In this document: in pieces, positions 1-7,069 of the stretch | Numbering within the stretch: the stretch's first letter is position 1 | Layout: every line of letters begins with the position of its first letter | From: Candidatus Kuenenia stuttgartensis | GTDB taxonomy: Bacteria > Planctomycetota > Planctomycetia > Isosphaerales > Isosphaeraceae | Length of the DNA: 58,182 bases | Direction of reading: 5' to 3' | Assembly (NCBI GenBank): GCA_945865635.1 | Contig: CAMBEP010000031.1 | Coordinates: 1 to 58,182 of the forward strand | Notes under the pieces: generated by a model | What the model was told of the DNA's origin: nothing | Databases searched by the model: none | Seen by the model: the letters and a program-made list of their open reading frames with translations, nothing else | Position numbers and translations under genes: made by a program

Positions 1-594
1 CAGGCCTGCCAGATTGAGCTTGCTATTCTGGAAGAGCCGATCGGCAAGCAGGATCAATACATTGCCGCATTTGGCGGAATCACCTGCTTCAGGTTTCTGC
101 CCAACGGTCAGGTGGAAGCCTGGCCCCTAAAGATTTCCCAGTCCACCCTGCACGACCTGGAAGATCACCTGCTGCTCTTCTTCACAGGCTATACGCGATC
201 CGCCGGCGATATTCTCAAAGTGCAGGACACACGCAGCAAACTTAAAGACCCAGCCATGATCTCCAACCTCCACTTCATCAAGCAAATTGGCCGTGAAACG
301 CAAGAGGCCCTTGAAAAGGGCAACACACGCCGATTCGGTGAGCTGATGAACCTGCACTGGGAACACAAAAAACAGAGGTCGCCACAGATGAGCAACGAGC
401 GTATCAACCACTGGTATGACCTGGCCATGCAAAATGGCGCAATCGGCGGCAAGCTCATCGGCGCCGGCGGAGGCGGCTTCCTCATGTTCTATTGCGAAGA
501 GCGTTCCCGGCTCCGCCAGACCATGGCCGCAGCCGGGCTTGAAGAAGTCCGCTTCCGCTTCGATTTTGAAGGCACCAAGGTGCTGATCCAATAA
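1..594 (+). CDS. hddA: D-glycero-D-manno-heptose 7-phosphate kinase-like GHMP kinase, 5'-truncated by window edge
   Basis: The open frame runs in from base 1, so about 197 C-terminal residues are visible and the N-terminus lies outside the window. Seen: a GKQDQYIAAFGG segment near the start and the glycine-rich C-terminal motif GGKLIGAGGGGFLMFY (around bases 448-492), both typical of the HddA branch of GHMP sugar kinases. That family phosphorylates heptose 7-phosphate at C1. A second, complete homologue lies at 47930-49000 and shares the GGKLxGAGGGGF motif. Downstream hddC-, gmhA- and gmhB-like genes support a heptose role. The exact sugar substrate is inferred from context. Confidence 0.85.
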   Translation, partial: QACQIELAILEEPIGKQDQYIAAFGGITCFRFLPNGQVEAWPLKISQSTLHDLEDHLLLFFTGYTRSAGDILKVQDTRSKLKDPAMISNLHFIKQIGRETQEALEKGNTRRFGELMNLHWEHKKQRSPQMSNERINHWYDLAMQNGAIGGKLIGAGGGGFLMFYCEERSRLRQTMAAAGLEEVRFRFDFEGTKVLIQ

Positions 595-667
595 GATTTA
601 GTCCTCAAAGAATCTAGCCACCCCAACCCAACCCAACCCAATCGCCATACAGTGGGGAACCATTTCT

Positions 668-1453
668 ATGTTCAAATCCATGTTGAAAACTACTGTCAAA
701 ATCATGGCGCCGGAGTGCTGGACTGGTCGGTCGATCATGAAGTTAAGGATGTTGGCCCAGACCATTCCCCTAAGATTTTATGGATTTTCTGACAACGACA
801 CTCAAGATTTCCTTGCAGCCTGCAAGCGTCTCATCCCCCGCTATTCAATGGTGACTGTGGACAGGCTCCATTCCCTTTATCGACTCTCATTGAATCTTGC
901 TCAAAGTGGTGTCGAAGGTGCACTGGTGGAATGCGGAACGTGGAACGGCGGTGCCGCGGCTGTCATGGCTCGCGCTTCAATCCGTGGCGGTATTCGTCGA
1001 GAAATTTGGCTGTTCGACTCGTTTGAAGGCCTTCCAGCGCCAACGGCTGAAGACCCGCCAGTCGTTCATAACGCTTATCACAGTGGATGGTGTACTGGAA
1101 GCCCACAAATGGCGACGAACGCTCTACTGGCCCAAGGCAGCCATCGGGAATCGATACACATCGTCAAAGGCTGGTTTGAAGAGACTTTGCCAAAAACCAC
1201 CGTCCAGCCAATTGCATTATTGCATGTCGATTCAGACTGGTACGCGTCTGTTCGGATTTGCCTGGAAACTTTCTACGATTCCGTAACTCCTGACGGCATC
1301 ATTATTATTGACGATTACGGCCTTTGGGGCGGTTGCCGCAAGGCTCTAGACGAATTTCTTGACGCCCGTGGTTTAAAGGACGTATTGAAACCAAGCGGCA
1401 AGACAGCCGTCTATTTTGTCAAGGAACAAGCCTCTGCGCCTCTTGCCCATTAA
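668..1453 (+). CDS. TylF/macrocin O-methyltransferase-like SAM methyltransferase
   Basis: A 261-residue protein. Seen: VECGTWNGGAAAVMA (SAM-binding motif I, about residues 87-101), WLFDSFEGLPAP, the metal-binding segment HVDSDWYASV and the strand IIIIDDYGLWGGC. This pattern is that of the TylF/MycF family, which methylates sugar hydroxyls in a metal-dependent way. It sits between hddA- and hddC-like genes, 30 bases before the latter, so it may methylate a heptose or another glycan residue. The substrate cannot be read from sequence. The ATG at 668 lacks a strong Shine-Dalgarno, and an internal start is possible. Confidence 0.8.
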   Translation: MFKSMLKTTVKIMAPECWTGRSIMKLRMLAQTIPLRFYGFSDNDTQDFLAACKRLIPRYSMVTVDRLHSLYRLSLNLAQSGVEGALVECGTWNGGAAAVMARASIRGGIRREIWLFDSFEGLPAPTAEDPPVVHNAYHSGWCTGSPQMATNALLAQGSHRESIHIVKGWFEETLPKTTVQPIALLHVDSDWYASVRICLETFYDSVTPDGIIIIDDYGLWGGCRKALDEFLDARGLKDVLKPSGKTAVYFVKEQASAPLAH

Positions 1454-1483
1454 ACCAGATATCAAAAAAAATATGGTGATCCA

Positions 1484-2239
1484 ATGACTTCTAGCCACCC
1501 ACTCCTTCCTGTCGTAATTCTGGCCGGCGGGCTTGCCACTCGCCTGGGCGACGTGGCGCGAACCCAGCCCAAGTGTATGATCGATGTGGCTGGCCAGCCA
1601 TTTCTCTTTCATCAGCTCCAACTGCTTCATGCACAAGGAGTTCGCCAAGCCGTCATCTGCCTTGGCCACCTGGGCGAAAAAGTCGTGGAAGCCGTGGGCC
1701 ATGGCACGGGCTTTGGTCTTGAAATTCAATATTCATTTGACGGCCCGACACTCGTCGGCACCGCCGGTGCCATTCGCCGCGCTTTGCCCCTACTGCCCGA
1801 CCAGTTCTTCGTGCTTTATGGCGATTCCTACCTGACATGCCCGTTTTCAGCCGTTCAGCACGCCTTTCAGGCTTCAGGCAAGTTGTCGCTCATGACCGTT
1901 TTTGAAAATGATCAGCAGTGGGACTCCAGCAACGTCAATTTTCAAAACGGCCGCATTCTGGCCTACGATAAAGCCCATCGCACGCCTCAAATGAAGCACA
2001 TCGACTATGGCCTTGGCCTCTTCAGCCGCAGCGTCTTTGAAGCCATTCCTGAAGATCGCTCCACCGACCTTTCAAGCCTTTATCAAGACCTGCTCAGAAA
2101 TGATCAGCTCGCAGCCTTTGAAGTCTTCGAACGATTCTATGAGATCGGCTCACTCGCCGGCCTCGAAGAAACCCGTAAGCTTCTGATTCACATAGAGTTA
2201 CAAAACCAAAGAGCCCATGACAAGAGCCAAGCCTTATGA
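1484..2239 (+). CDS. hddC: Heptose 1-phosphate nucleotidyltransferase-like (HddC/RfbA superfamily)
   Basis: A 251-residue protein. The N-terminal nucleotide-binding signature LAGGLATRLG, followed by QPKCMIDVAGQPF, and the metal-binding YGDSY (about residues 112-116) identify a sugar-phosphate nucleotidyltransferase. Context (hddA, gmhA, gmhB) suggests transfer of GMP or another NMP to D-glycero-D-manno-heptose 1-phosphate. Its stop overlaps the ATG of a truncated gmhA copy (ATGA at 2236-2239), the coupling expected of the original operon. About 80 bases of its 3' end (from about 2104) recur, diverged, at 4768-4850. Nucleotide specificity is not visible. Confidence 0.82.
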   Translation: MTSSHPLLPVVILAGGLATRLGDVARTQPKCMIDVAGQPFLFHQLQLLHAQGVRQAVICLGHLGEKVVEAVGHGTGFGLEIQYSFDGPTLVGTAGAIRRALPLLPDQFFVLYGDSYLTCPFSAVQHAFQASGKLSLMTVFENDQQWDSSNVNFQNGRILAYDKAHRTPQMKHIDYGLGLFSRSVFEAIPEDRSTDLSSLYQDLLRNDQLAAFEVFERFYEIGSLAGLEETRKLLIHIELQNQRAHDKSQAL

Positions 2240-2367
2240 ATCACTCGCAACAGTTACTCTGCGAAGCCCGACAGATCATCGACCAGATCGACCCTGACAT
2301 CACCGAACGCATGGTCAGCCTGATCGACCAGTCCCGCCCGAATCACGCAACTGGCTCTGATACATAA
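2236..2367 (+). pseudogene. Truncated 5' copy of the gmhA-like SIS gene
   Basis: Bases 2236 to about 2336 closely match the start of the intact SIS gene at 5166. Both encode near-identical N-termini sharing ARQIIDQIDPDITERMV. Homology stops abruptly at about 2336, and the frame ends after 43 codons at 2367 in unrelated sequence. The SIS core is absent, so it cannot be functional. It overlaps hddC by ATGA, which shows the ancestral gene order hddC-gmhA before the insertion that follows. Confidence 0.85.
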
Positions 2368-2448
2368 CCTTGGGGATCTAATAAAGCCAGAACACTTTCA
2401 CAGATTCCACTGAAGAGCCAAGTTTTGTTAAAAAAACGAAAAAAGTGT

Positions 2449-2478
2449 TTGACAATGTTTAACAGTGAGTGATAAAAT
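2449..2478 (+). promoter_or_regulatory. Sigma70-like promoter for the DUF1559 gene
   Basis: TTGACA at 2449-2454, an 18-base spacer, then TAAAAT at 2473-2478 within TGATAAAAT. It lies about 150 bases upstream of the DUF1559 ATG, in AT-rich sequence after the homology break, so the inserted genes appear to carry their own promoter. No experimental support. Confidence 0.55.
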
Positions 2479-2629
2479 GATTTTGCCCTTCTACACAGAT
2501 AATCAAAATATATGCTGTTTCTCTGCTTCTTCCTATCTGGTTGAAAAGGGTCACTTCATAAATTTTGAATCTGCGTCGAACCAGGGTTATTCTATGATTG
2601 GCCGTTTGAATTGACAGGAGTCTCCGGCT

Positions 2630-3724
2630 ATGCAGAAAAGCATCATCCGAAAGCCCAAAAGTGGCTTTACCTTGATTGAACTTCTCGTCGTCATCGCGAT
2701 TATCGCAGTGCTTATCTCACTGCTCTTGCCAGCCGTTCAGTCGGCGCGCGAGGCAGCCCGGCGTTCGCAATGCATTAACAATCTGAAACAACTTGGTCTT
2801 GCGGTGCATAATTATGCTTCGCAGAACATGGTGTTTCCGATGCAAACCATGTTTCCCACAGCCAATGTGGAAAGCTGGGGATGGAGCTACGGCTGGGGCC
2901 TGTCGATTTTGCCAAATCTTGAGCAAGGCCCGGCCTTCAATGCATTTAACTTCTCCATTGGTATCTTCGGTAACGCTGCGGGAAATACCTTTCAGCAGGG
3001 CAATAACACGGTCATGAACCTGCAGCTTTCTGTTTTTTCATGTCCTTCGGATGGTTCGCTGAAAACCCCGACAGGTGTTTACGGCGGAACGAACTATGTC
3101 GGCAATTATGGTGGTCCCGGGCAACTGGCCAATGCTGGCACCAATGGCTCATTCAGTGGAACGATTATACCAAATGCTTGGTATAACGACCCAAATCTTG
3201 GCCCGGTCGGGTTTCAGTCGATCTCCGATGGAACGTCGAACACGGCTCTTTTCAGCGAGCGTCTGCTCGGGATTGTTGGCAACCCGCAAGTCAAGCTGAA
3301 TTCAGCCGATGCCAAGCGATCCATCTTTCAAGTCGCGGGCCCGGTTGCAGGTTCTGATGTTGCTGGAGTGAACACCTTTGTCGGGGCCTGCAAAGCTTTA
3401 CCTGGCTCTGCGACATCGATTCGCTCCAATGGCAATGGCTACACGTGGTTCGCCGGTTATCCCTGGCACGTTGCAGTGAATTCCTACACGCATGTCGGCG
3501 CACCGAATTCGACGTCATGCAACAATTCTGCGGATCAGGGCGGCTGGCTCAGCTTCACAGGTCCTCTCGGTTCTGCCCCGCCGAACAGCAATCACCCCGG
3601 CGGCGTGAACATGGGAATGGCCGACGGTTCCGTGCGTTTTATCAAGAACACGATCAACCTGCCAACCTTCTGGTCAATTGGTACCCGAAAAGGCGGCGAA
3701 ATTGTGAGTGCTGATGCCCTTTGA
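2630..3724 (+). CDS. DUF1559 family pseudopilin-like protein
   Basis: A 364-residue protein. Near the N-terminus are the prepilin cleavage and methylation site and hydrophobic helix ([20 protein letters not shown], from residue 12), then [20 protein letters not shown], typical of planctomycete DUF1559 proteins. The C-terminus has the family [17 protein letters not shown] segment. These proteins are thought to be exported through a type II secretion or pilus-like route; their function is unknown and genomes carry many paralogues. The start is supported by AGGAG at 2616-2620. A lipoprotein gene follows 147 bases later, a pairing common in this phylum. Confidence 0.92.
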   Translation: MQKSIIRKPKSGFTLIELLVVIAIIAVLISLLLPAVQSAREAARRSQCINNLKQLGLAVHNYASQNMVFPMQTMFPTANVESWGWSYGWGLSILPNLEQGPAFNAFNFSIGIFGNAAGNTFQQGNNTVMNLQLSVFSCPSDGSLKTPTGVYGGTNYVGNYGGPGQLANAGTNGSFSGTIIPNAWYNDPNLGPVGFQSISDGTSNTALFSERLLGIVGNPQVKLNSADAKRSIFQVAGPVAGSDVAGVNTFVGACKALPGSATSIRSNGNGYTWFAGYPWHVAVNSYTHVGAPNSTSCNNSADQGGWLSFTGPLGSAPPNSNHPGGVNMGMADGSVRFIKNTINLPTFWSIGTRKGGEIVSADAL

Positions 3725-3743
3725 TTGTAAGCATTGGAATGCT

Positions 3744-3774
3744 TCCGGGCGGGTGTTGAATTCACTCTCCCGGA
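3744..3774 (+). terminator. Possible hairpin after the DUF1559 gene
   Basis: TCCGGG at 3744-3749 pairs with CCCGGA at 3769-3774 around a 19-base loop, 20 bases after the DUF1559 stop. No T-run follows, so intrinsic termination is doubtful. Confidence 0.25.
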
Positions 3775-3871
3775 CATTCTTGAAATTCATAGTGCGGCTT
3801 CGAACTTCAATCCATCCCGTTGCAAAGTATCCAAACGAATCAAGGCTCAACAGTAACAAGGGGATTCTCGT

Positions 3872-4054
3872 ATGAATCGGCTTCCGGTATTGATGGTTTG
3901 TTCCATGATCATTTTCGGGCTAAGCGGTTGTGGCGGCGGTTCTGTCCCGAAAACAGACGATACTGCAAAAACCCCGGACAACCGTCCGGCCGGTTTTGAA
4001 GACATGATGAAAGGCATGGAAGGCAACATGACCAAGACAGCCAAAAAGAAGTAA
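3872..4054 (+). CDS. Small lipoprotein, function unknown
   Basis: A 60-residue protein: short positive N-terminus, hydrophobic stretch and a lipobox LSGC with the cysteine at about residue 20, then GGGS and a polar, lysine-rich tail (MTKTAKKK). It should be exported, lipidated and anchored in a membrane. GGGGATT lies 10-16 bases before the ATG. Small lipoproteins of this type often follow DUF1559 genes in planctomycetes; the two may form a transcription unit from the promoter at 2449. No enzymatic motif is visible. Confidence 0.7.
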   Translation: MNRLPVLMVCSMIIFGLSGCGGGSVPKTDDTAKTPDNRPAGFEDMMKGMEGNMTKTAKKK

Positions 4055-4171
4055 TCGGCTGGCGCTCATCCTAGCCCAGTTGGATTGATTCAAACCAATA
4101 GTGAAGCAGTGCCGATTGTGTTGAATGGATTTATTCAATTCAAGCAGGCATAGTGCCTCACTGTTGGCTTT

Positions 4172-4767
4172 TATGGTTCTTCCGACTAAAGCGTAATTGA
4201 CATCGAGGAATGACTGGATTTTTAATTTGAAAAATTTCATCTCCCGTTGACCATCTACCTGTCGCTTCGTGGTTTTACTGTTGCTGTTCGCGCCTTCCAT
4301 CTGGCCTGATCTGATCGGTTGGTCGTACCAGGTCAGAAGCCTTTCCATGCGGCTTTACAAGGTCTTCGCCATCGTGATCAGGATCTTGATTCCTGAAGCT
4401 CTTGCCCTTTGTAGCCATCCCTTCAGAAATCAATTCGCCACGCCCTTCGTCGGCTTGTCTCAGAAAAGTCGCAACTCCTCCTTCAAGTGATAAGCCTCAA
4501 GAGCGGTTGGTTTAGTGCCAGAGCCTCCTGAAGCCGATCTTGCTCGTTTCTTGTGTCGTTCAGATGCTCCAAAGCTTTCAAAAGCAGCCATCCCGACCCC
4601 TTGTGCATCGCTTTCTGCTGGTCACCTGCCTTGTGATAAAACGATCGCCGCAATACACTAAGTAATCATCAAAGAGCTTGATCACATGGAAACGGTCGAA
4701 ACGCGATCGCAACTTTTGGCATGTTGGTCGTGACCGCCTCGAAATACGCAGCCGACGTGTCCAGCGC
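4172..4767 (-). pseudogene. Decayed ISL3-family transposase, C-terminal half
   Basis: Read on the minus strand in several frames, the sequence gives SAAYFEAVTTNMPKVAIAF, then FDRFHVIKLFDDYLVYCGDR, KGSGWLLLKALEHL, EAYHLKEELRLF and WYDQPIRSGQMEGANSNSKT ending near NYALVG. These are the ordered blocks of the ISL3 transposase DDE domain (the AY..AV..NLP, FDRFH, WLLLK and GxxEGxNN-like motifs). At least two frameshifts (near 4705 and 4621) and several stops interrupt it, and the N-terminal half is missing. It abuts the hddC 3' fragment at about 4768, so an ISL3 element probably took part in the rearrangement here. Confidence 0.8.
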
Positions 4768-4850
4768 GATCAGCTTGCAGCCTTTGAAGTCTTCGAGCGA
4801 TTCTATGAAATCGGCTCGCATGCTGGGCTTGAAGAAACCTGCAAGTTTAT
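4768..4850 (+). pseudogene. Duplicated 3' fragment of the hddC-like gene
   Basis: From GATCAGCTTGCAGCCTTTGA onwards this stretch matches the 3' end of hddC (from about 2104) with scattered substitutions. The encoded peptide shares QLAAFEVFERFYEIGS and then GLEET with the intact gene. The match fades shortly after the GAAGAAACC block. It has no start or catalytic region. With the gmhA fragment at 2236 it brackets the inserted segment. Confidence 0.82.
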
Positions 4851-4893
4851 CTCTATAGTTGTCGCGGCCACACATGATACATCGTATGAGAAT

Positions 4894-5078
4894 GATGCCG
4901 GAGGCATCAAAGCAAGTAGCCGGTGGTTGAGCGAAGCGACACCACCGGTTATGATATGGGGGTAAAAGCTGCTGGCACCCCGGCAGGGGTGCAAGACCTT
5001 ATGTCGCGTTGTCGTCCGGTGGTGTCGTCGCTGACGCTCCTCAACCACCGGCTACTGGCTCCAGATGCCTCCGGCATC
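4894..5078. repeat. Large nested inverted-repeat (REP-like) intergenic element
   Basis: The outer arms are GATGCCGGAGGCATC (4894-4908) and its reverse complement GATGCCTCCGGCATC (5064-5078). Inside, GTAGCCGGTGGTTGAG (4916-4931) with ACACCACCGG mirrors CCGGTGGTGT and CTCAACCACCGGCTAC (ending 5055). The centre carries GCACCCCGGCAGGGGTGC (4975-4992), itself a near-perfect palindrome. No ORF is supported. The nested symmetry resembles dispersed REP/MITE-like repeats that I recall from planctomycete genomes, but family membership is inferred. It lies between the hddC fragment and intact gmhA; the rest of 4851-5165 holds nothing else recognised. Confidence 0.7.
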
Positions 5079-5165
5079 GTTTTGATCAAAAAGTGCCATT
5101 CATGACCGCGAAGTGTATAACAATATTTTACAAAACATCAGCGAACTCGATCGGTACAAAGGTTC

Positions 5166-5762
5166 ATGACCCACTCACAACAGTTTCTGAATGAAGCCCG
5201 GCAGATCATCGACCAGATCGACCCTGACATCACAGAACGCATGGTCACGCTGATTGACCAGACCCGCCATCGCCAGGGCCGCCTCTTCATTCTTGGCGTG
5301 GGCGGCAACGCAGCCAATGCCTCCCATGCCGTGAACGACTTTCGCAAGATTGTCGGCATTGAAGCCTATGCCCCGACCGACAATGTCTCGGAACTCACGG
5401 CCCGAACCAACGACGAAGGCTGGCCCAGCATCTTCTTGGAGTGGCTCAAAATCAGCCGACTGCGGCCCGACGACCTGATCATGGTGCTCAGCGTGGGCGG
5501 CGGCAACCTTGAGAAAAATGTCAGCCCCAATCTCGTCACAGCCCTTCAGTTTGCGCGTGAGGTCGGCACCCCGATTCTCGGAATTGTGGGCCGGGACGGC
5601 GGCTATACAGCCAAGGTCGCAAACGCCTGCCTGATCATCCCCACCGTCAACCCCGACCACATCACTCCCCATGCCGAAGCCTTTCAGGCCGTCGTCTGGC
5701 ACCTGCTTGTATCACACCCTACGCTTAAATTACAGCAGACACGCTGGGAGTCGCTCAAATGA
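5166..5762 (+). CDS. gmhA: SIS-domain phosphoheptose isomerase-like protein
   Basis: A 198-residue protein with one SIS domain: LFILGVGGNAANASH (about residues 40-54) fits the GNGGSAADAQH position of GmhA, and VLSVGGGN (around residue 107) fits the second phosphosugar-binding loop. GmhA converts sedoheptulose 7-phosphate to heptose 7-phosphate in the cytosol. The loops differ from the E. coli type, so the substrate is inferred from context. The stop overlaps the gmhB-like ATG by four bases. A truncated copy of its 5' end lies at 2236. Confidence 0.82.
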   Translation: MTHSQQFLNEARQIIDQIDPDITERMVTLIDQTRHRQGRLFILGVGGNAANASHAVNDFRKIVGIEAYAPTDNVSELTARTNDEGWPSIFLEWLKISRLRPDDLIMVLSVGGGNLEKNVSPNLVTALQFAREVGTPILGIVGRDGGYTAKVANACLIIPTVNPDHITPHAEAFQAVVWHLLVSHPTLKLQQTRWESLK

Positions 5763-6319
5763 ACAAAGCCGTGTTTCTGGACCGCGACGGTGTCCTGAAT
5801 CGGGCCATTGTTTGCAACGGCAAGCCCTTTCCGCCCGACTCTGTGGAGACCATGGAAATTCTACCCGGCGTGGCTGATGCCATGGAAAGCCTTCGCGTCG
5901 CCGGCTTTCTTCAAATCGTCGTAACCAATCAGCCCGACGTGGCCCGAGGCACCCAAACACGCGAAACTGTGGAAGCCATGCACAAGCACCTGCAATCCGT
6001 CCTGCCGATCACGCAAATCATGGCCTGCTATGACGATGGCGAGACCAGACCCTGCCGCAAGCCCAACCCGGGCATGCTCTTGGAATCCGCTGATAGCCAT
6101 GCAATTGCATTAAGCCAAAGCTTTATGATTGGCGACCGCTGGCGCGATGTGGAAGCAGGCCGACGAGCCGGCTGCCACACCGTGTTTATTGACTACGGCT
6201 ATAGCGAACCCAGGCCCGAACCACCTGCCGATTACACATGCTTAAATCTTCAGGAAGCTGCGGCCTGGATTCTTAACCATAATTTGCAAGAAGTTACAAA
6301 TGCCCCCAAGCCTGCTTAA
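5759..6319 (+). CDS. gmhB: D,D-heptose 1,7-bisphosphate phosphatase-like HAD protein
   Basis: A 186-residue HAD-superfamily phosphatase. Seen: motif I FLDRDGVLNR (nucleophile D8, acid/base D10), motif II TNQ (residues 56-58), motif III with K101 in PCRKPNPGM, and motif IV GDRWRDVEAGRRAG (D126, D130). This is the GmhB/histidinol-phosphatase pattern; GmhB removes the 7-phosphate from heptose 1,7-bisphosphate. The usual zinc loop (CxH...CxC) is shortened: only C90 and C99 are seen. Translationally coupled to gmhA (ATGA overlap), and the transaldolase gene starts inside its 3' end. Confidence 0.85.
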   Translation: MNKAVFLDRDGVLNRAIVCNGKPFPPDSVETMEILPGVADAMESLRVAGFLQIVVTNQPDVARGTQTRETVEAMHKHLQSVLPITQIMACYDDGETRPCRKPNPGMLLESADSHAIALSQSFMIGDRWRDVEAGRRAGCHTVFIDYGYSEPRPEPPADYTCLNLQEAAAWILNHNLQEVTNAPKPA

Positions 6320-7013
6320 AACCAGAATCTTCGCCGACGGCGCTGACCGATCAGGCATTTTGGAACTTTACAAGAATCCGCTGATCAAGGGCTTTACCAC
6401 GAATCCAACCCTGATGCGGGCCAGTGGCATTGTAAATTTCGAAGCCTTTGCCCGCGATATCCTCAGCCAGATTCCCGATCGGCCGTTCTCTCTGGAAGTC
6501 TTCTCCGACGATTTTGAAGAAATGGCCCGCCAGGCCAAAAAAATTGCCTCCTGGGGGCCAAATGTCTATGTCAAAATCCCCATCACCAACACCAAAGGCA
6601 TTTCCTCTGCCGGCTTAATCCAATCGCTCGCCAAAGATGGCCTGAAGCTGAATGTCACAGCACTGATGACCTTGACGCAAGTGCGCGAATCAGCCCTGGC
6701 GCTTGCCTGCGGGCCATCCTCGTTTATCTCCGTATTTGCTGGCAGAATTGCAGATACGGGCCGAGACCCCGTCCCGATTATGCAATCAGCCGTTTCGTTT
6801 CTCTCAGACTTCCCAAAATCGGAACTGATCTGGGCCAGCCCTCGTGAAATCCTCAACCTTTTTCAAGCCGACCAAATCGGCTGCCCGATTATCACACTCG
6901 CACATCCCCTACTGGAAAAGCTTGGTTTATATGGCAAGGATCTTGAGGACTTTTCGCTTGAGACAGTCAAAATGTTCTATCAGGATGCCTTAAAATCAGG
7001 ATTTAACGTTTAA
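6300..7013 (+). CDS. tal: Transaldolase family protein
   Basis: A 237-residue protein matching the short transaldolase/fructose-6-phosphate aldolase group. Seen: IFADGAD, GFTTNPTLMR (residues 31-40), VYVKIPITN with the likely Schiff-base lysine K92, LNVTALMTLTQ, and SVFAGRIADTGRDP. Transaldolase moves a dihydroxyacetone unit between sugar phosphates and can make or consume sedoheptulose 7-phosphate, the substrate of GmhA. The gene overlaps gmhB by 20 bases, so it is probably cotranscribed. Transaldolase versus aldolase activity cannot be decided here. Confidence 0.88.
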   Translation: MPPSLLKTRIFADGADRSGILELYKNPLIKGFTTNPTLMRASGIVNFEAFARDILSQIPDRPFSLEVFSDDFEEMARQAKKIASWGPNVYVKIPITNTKGISSAGLIQSLAKDGLKLNVTALMTLTQVRESALALACGPSSFISVFAGRIADTGRDPVPIMQSAVSFLSDFPKSELIWASPREILNLFQADQIGCPIITLAHPLLEKLGLYGKDLEDFSLETVKMFYQDALKSGFNV

Positions 7014-7069
7014 ACTCAATTGAAATATGCCAAACCCAAAATGCAAAATCATATCTTTGATCAAACCCA

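Noticed and set aside
619..640. Short AACCC repeat tract after the first gene
   Set aside because: Only about four units; too short to call a functional or unstable repeat.
4678..4965. 95-codon plus-strand open frame across the ISL3 remnant and repeat
   Set aside because: It reads antisense through transposase remains, then the hddC fragment, then the inverted repeat; a chance fusion with no start signal.
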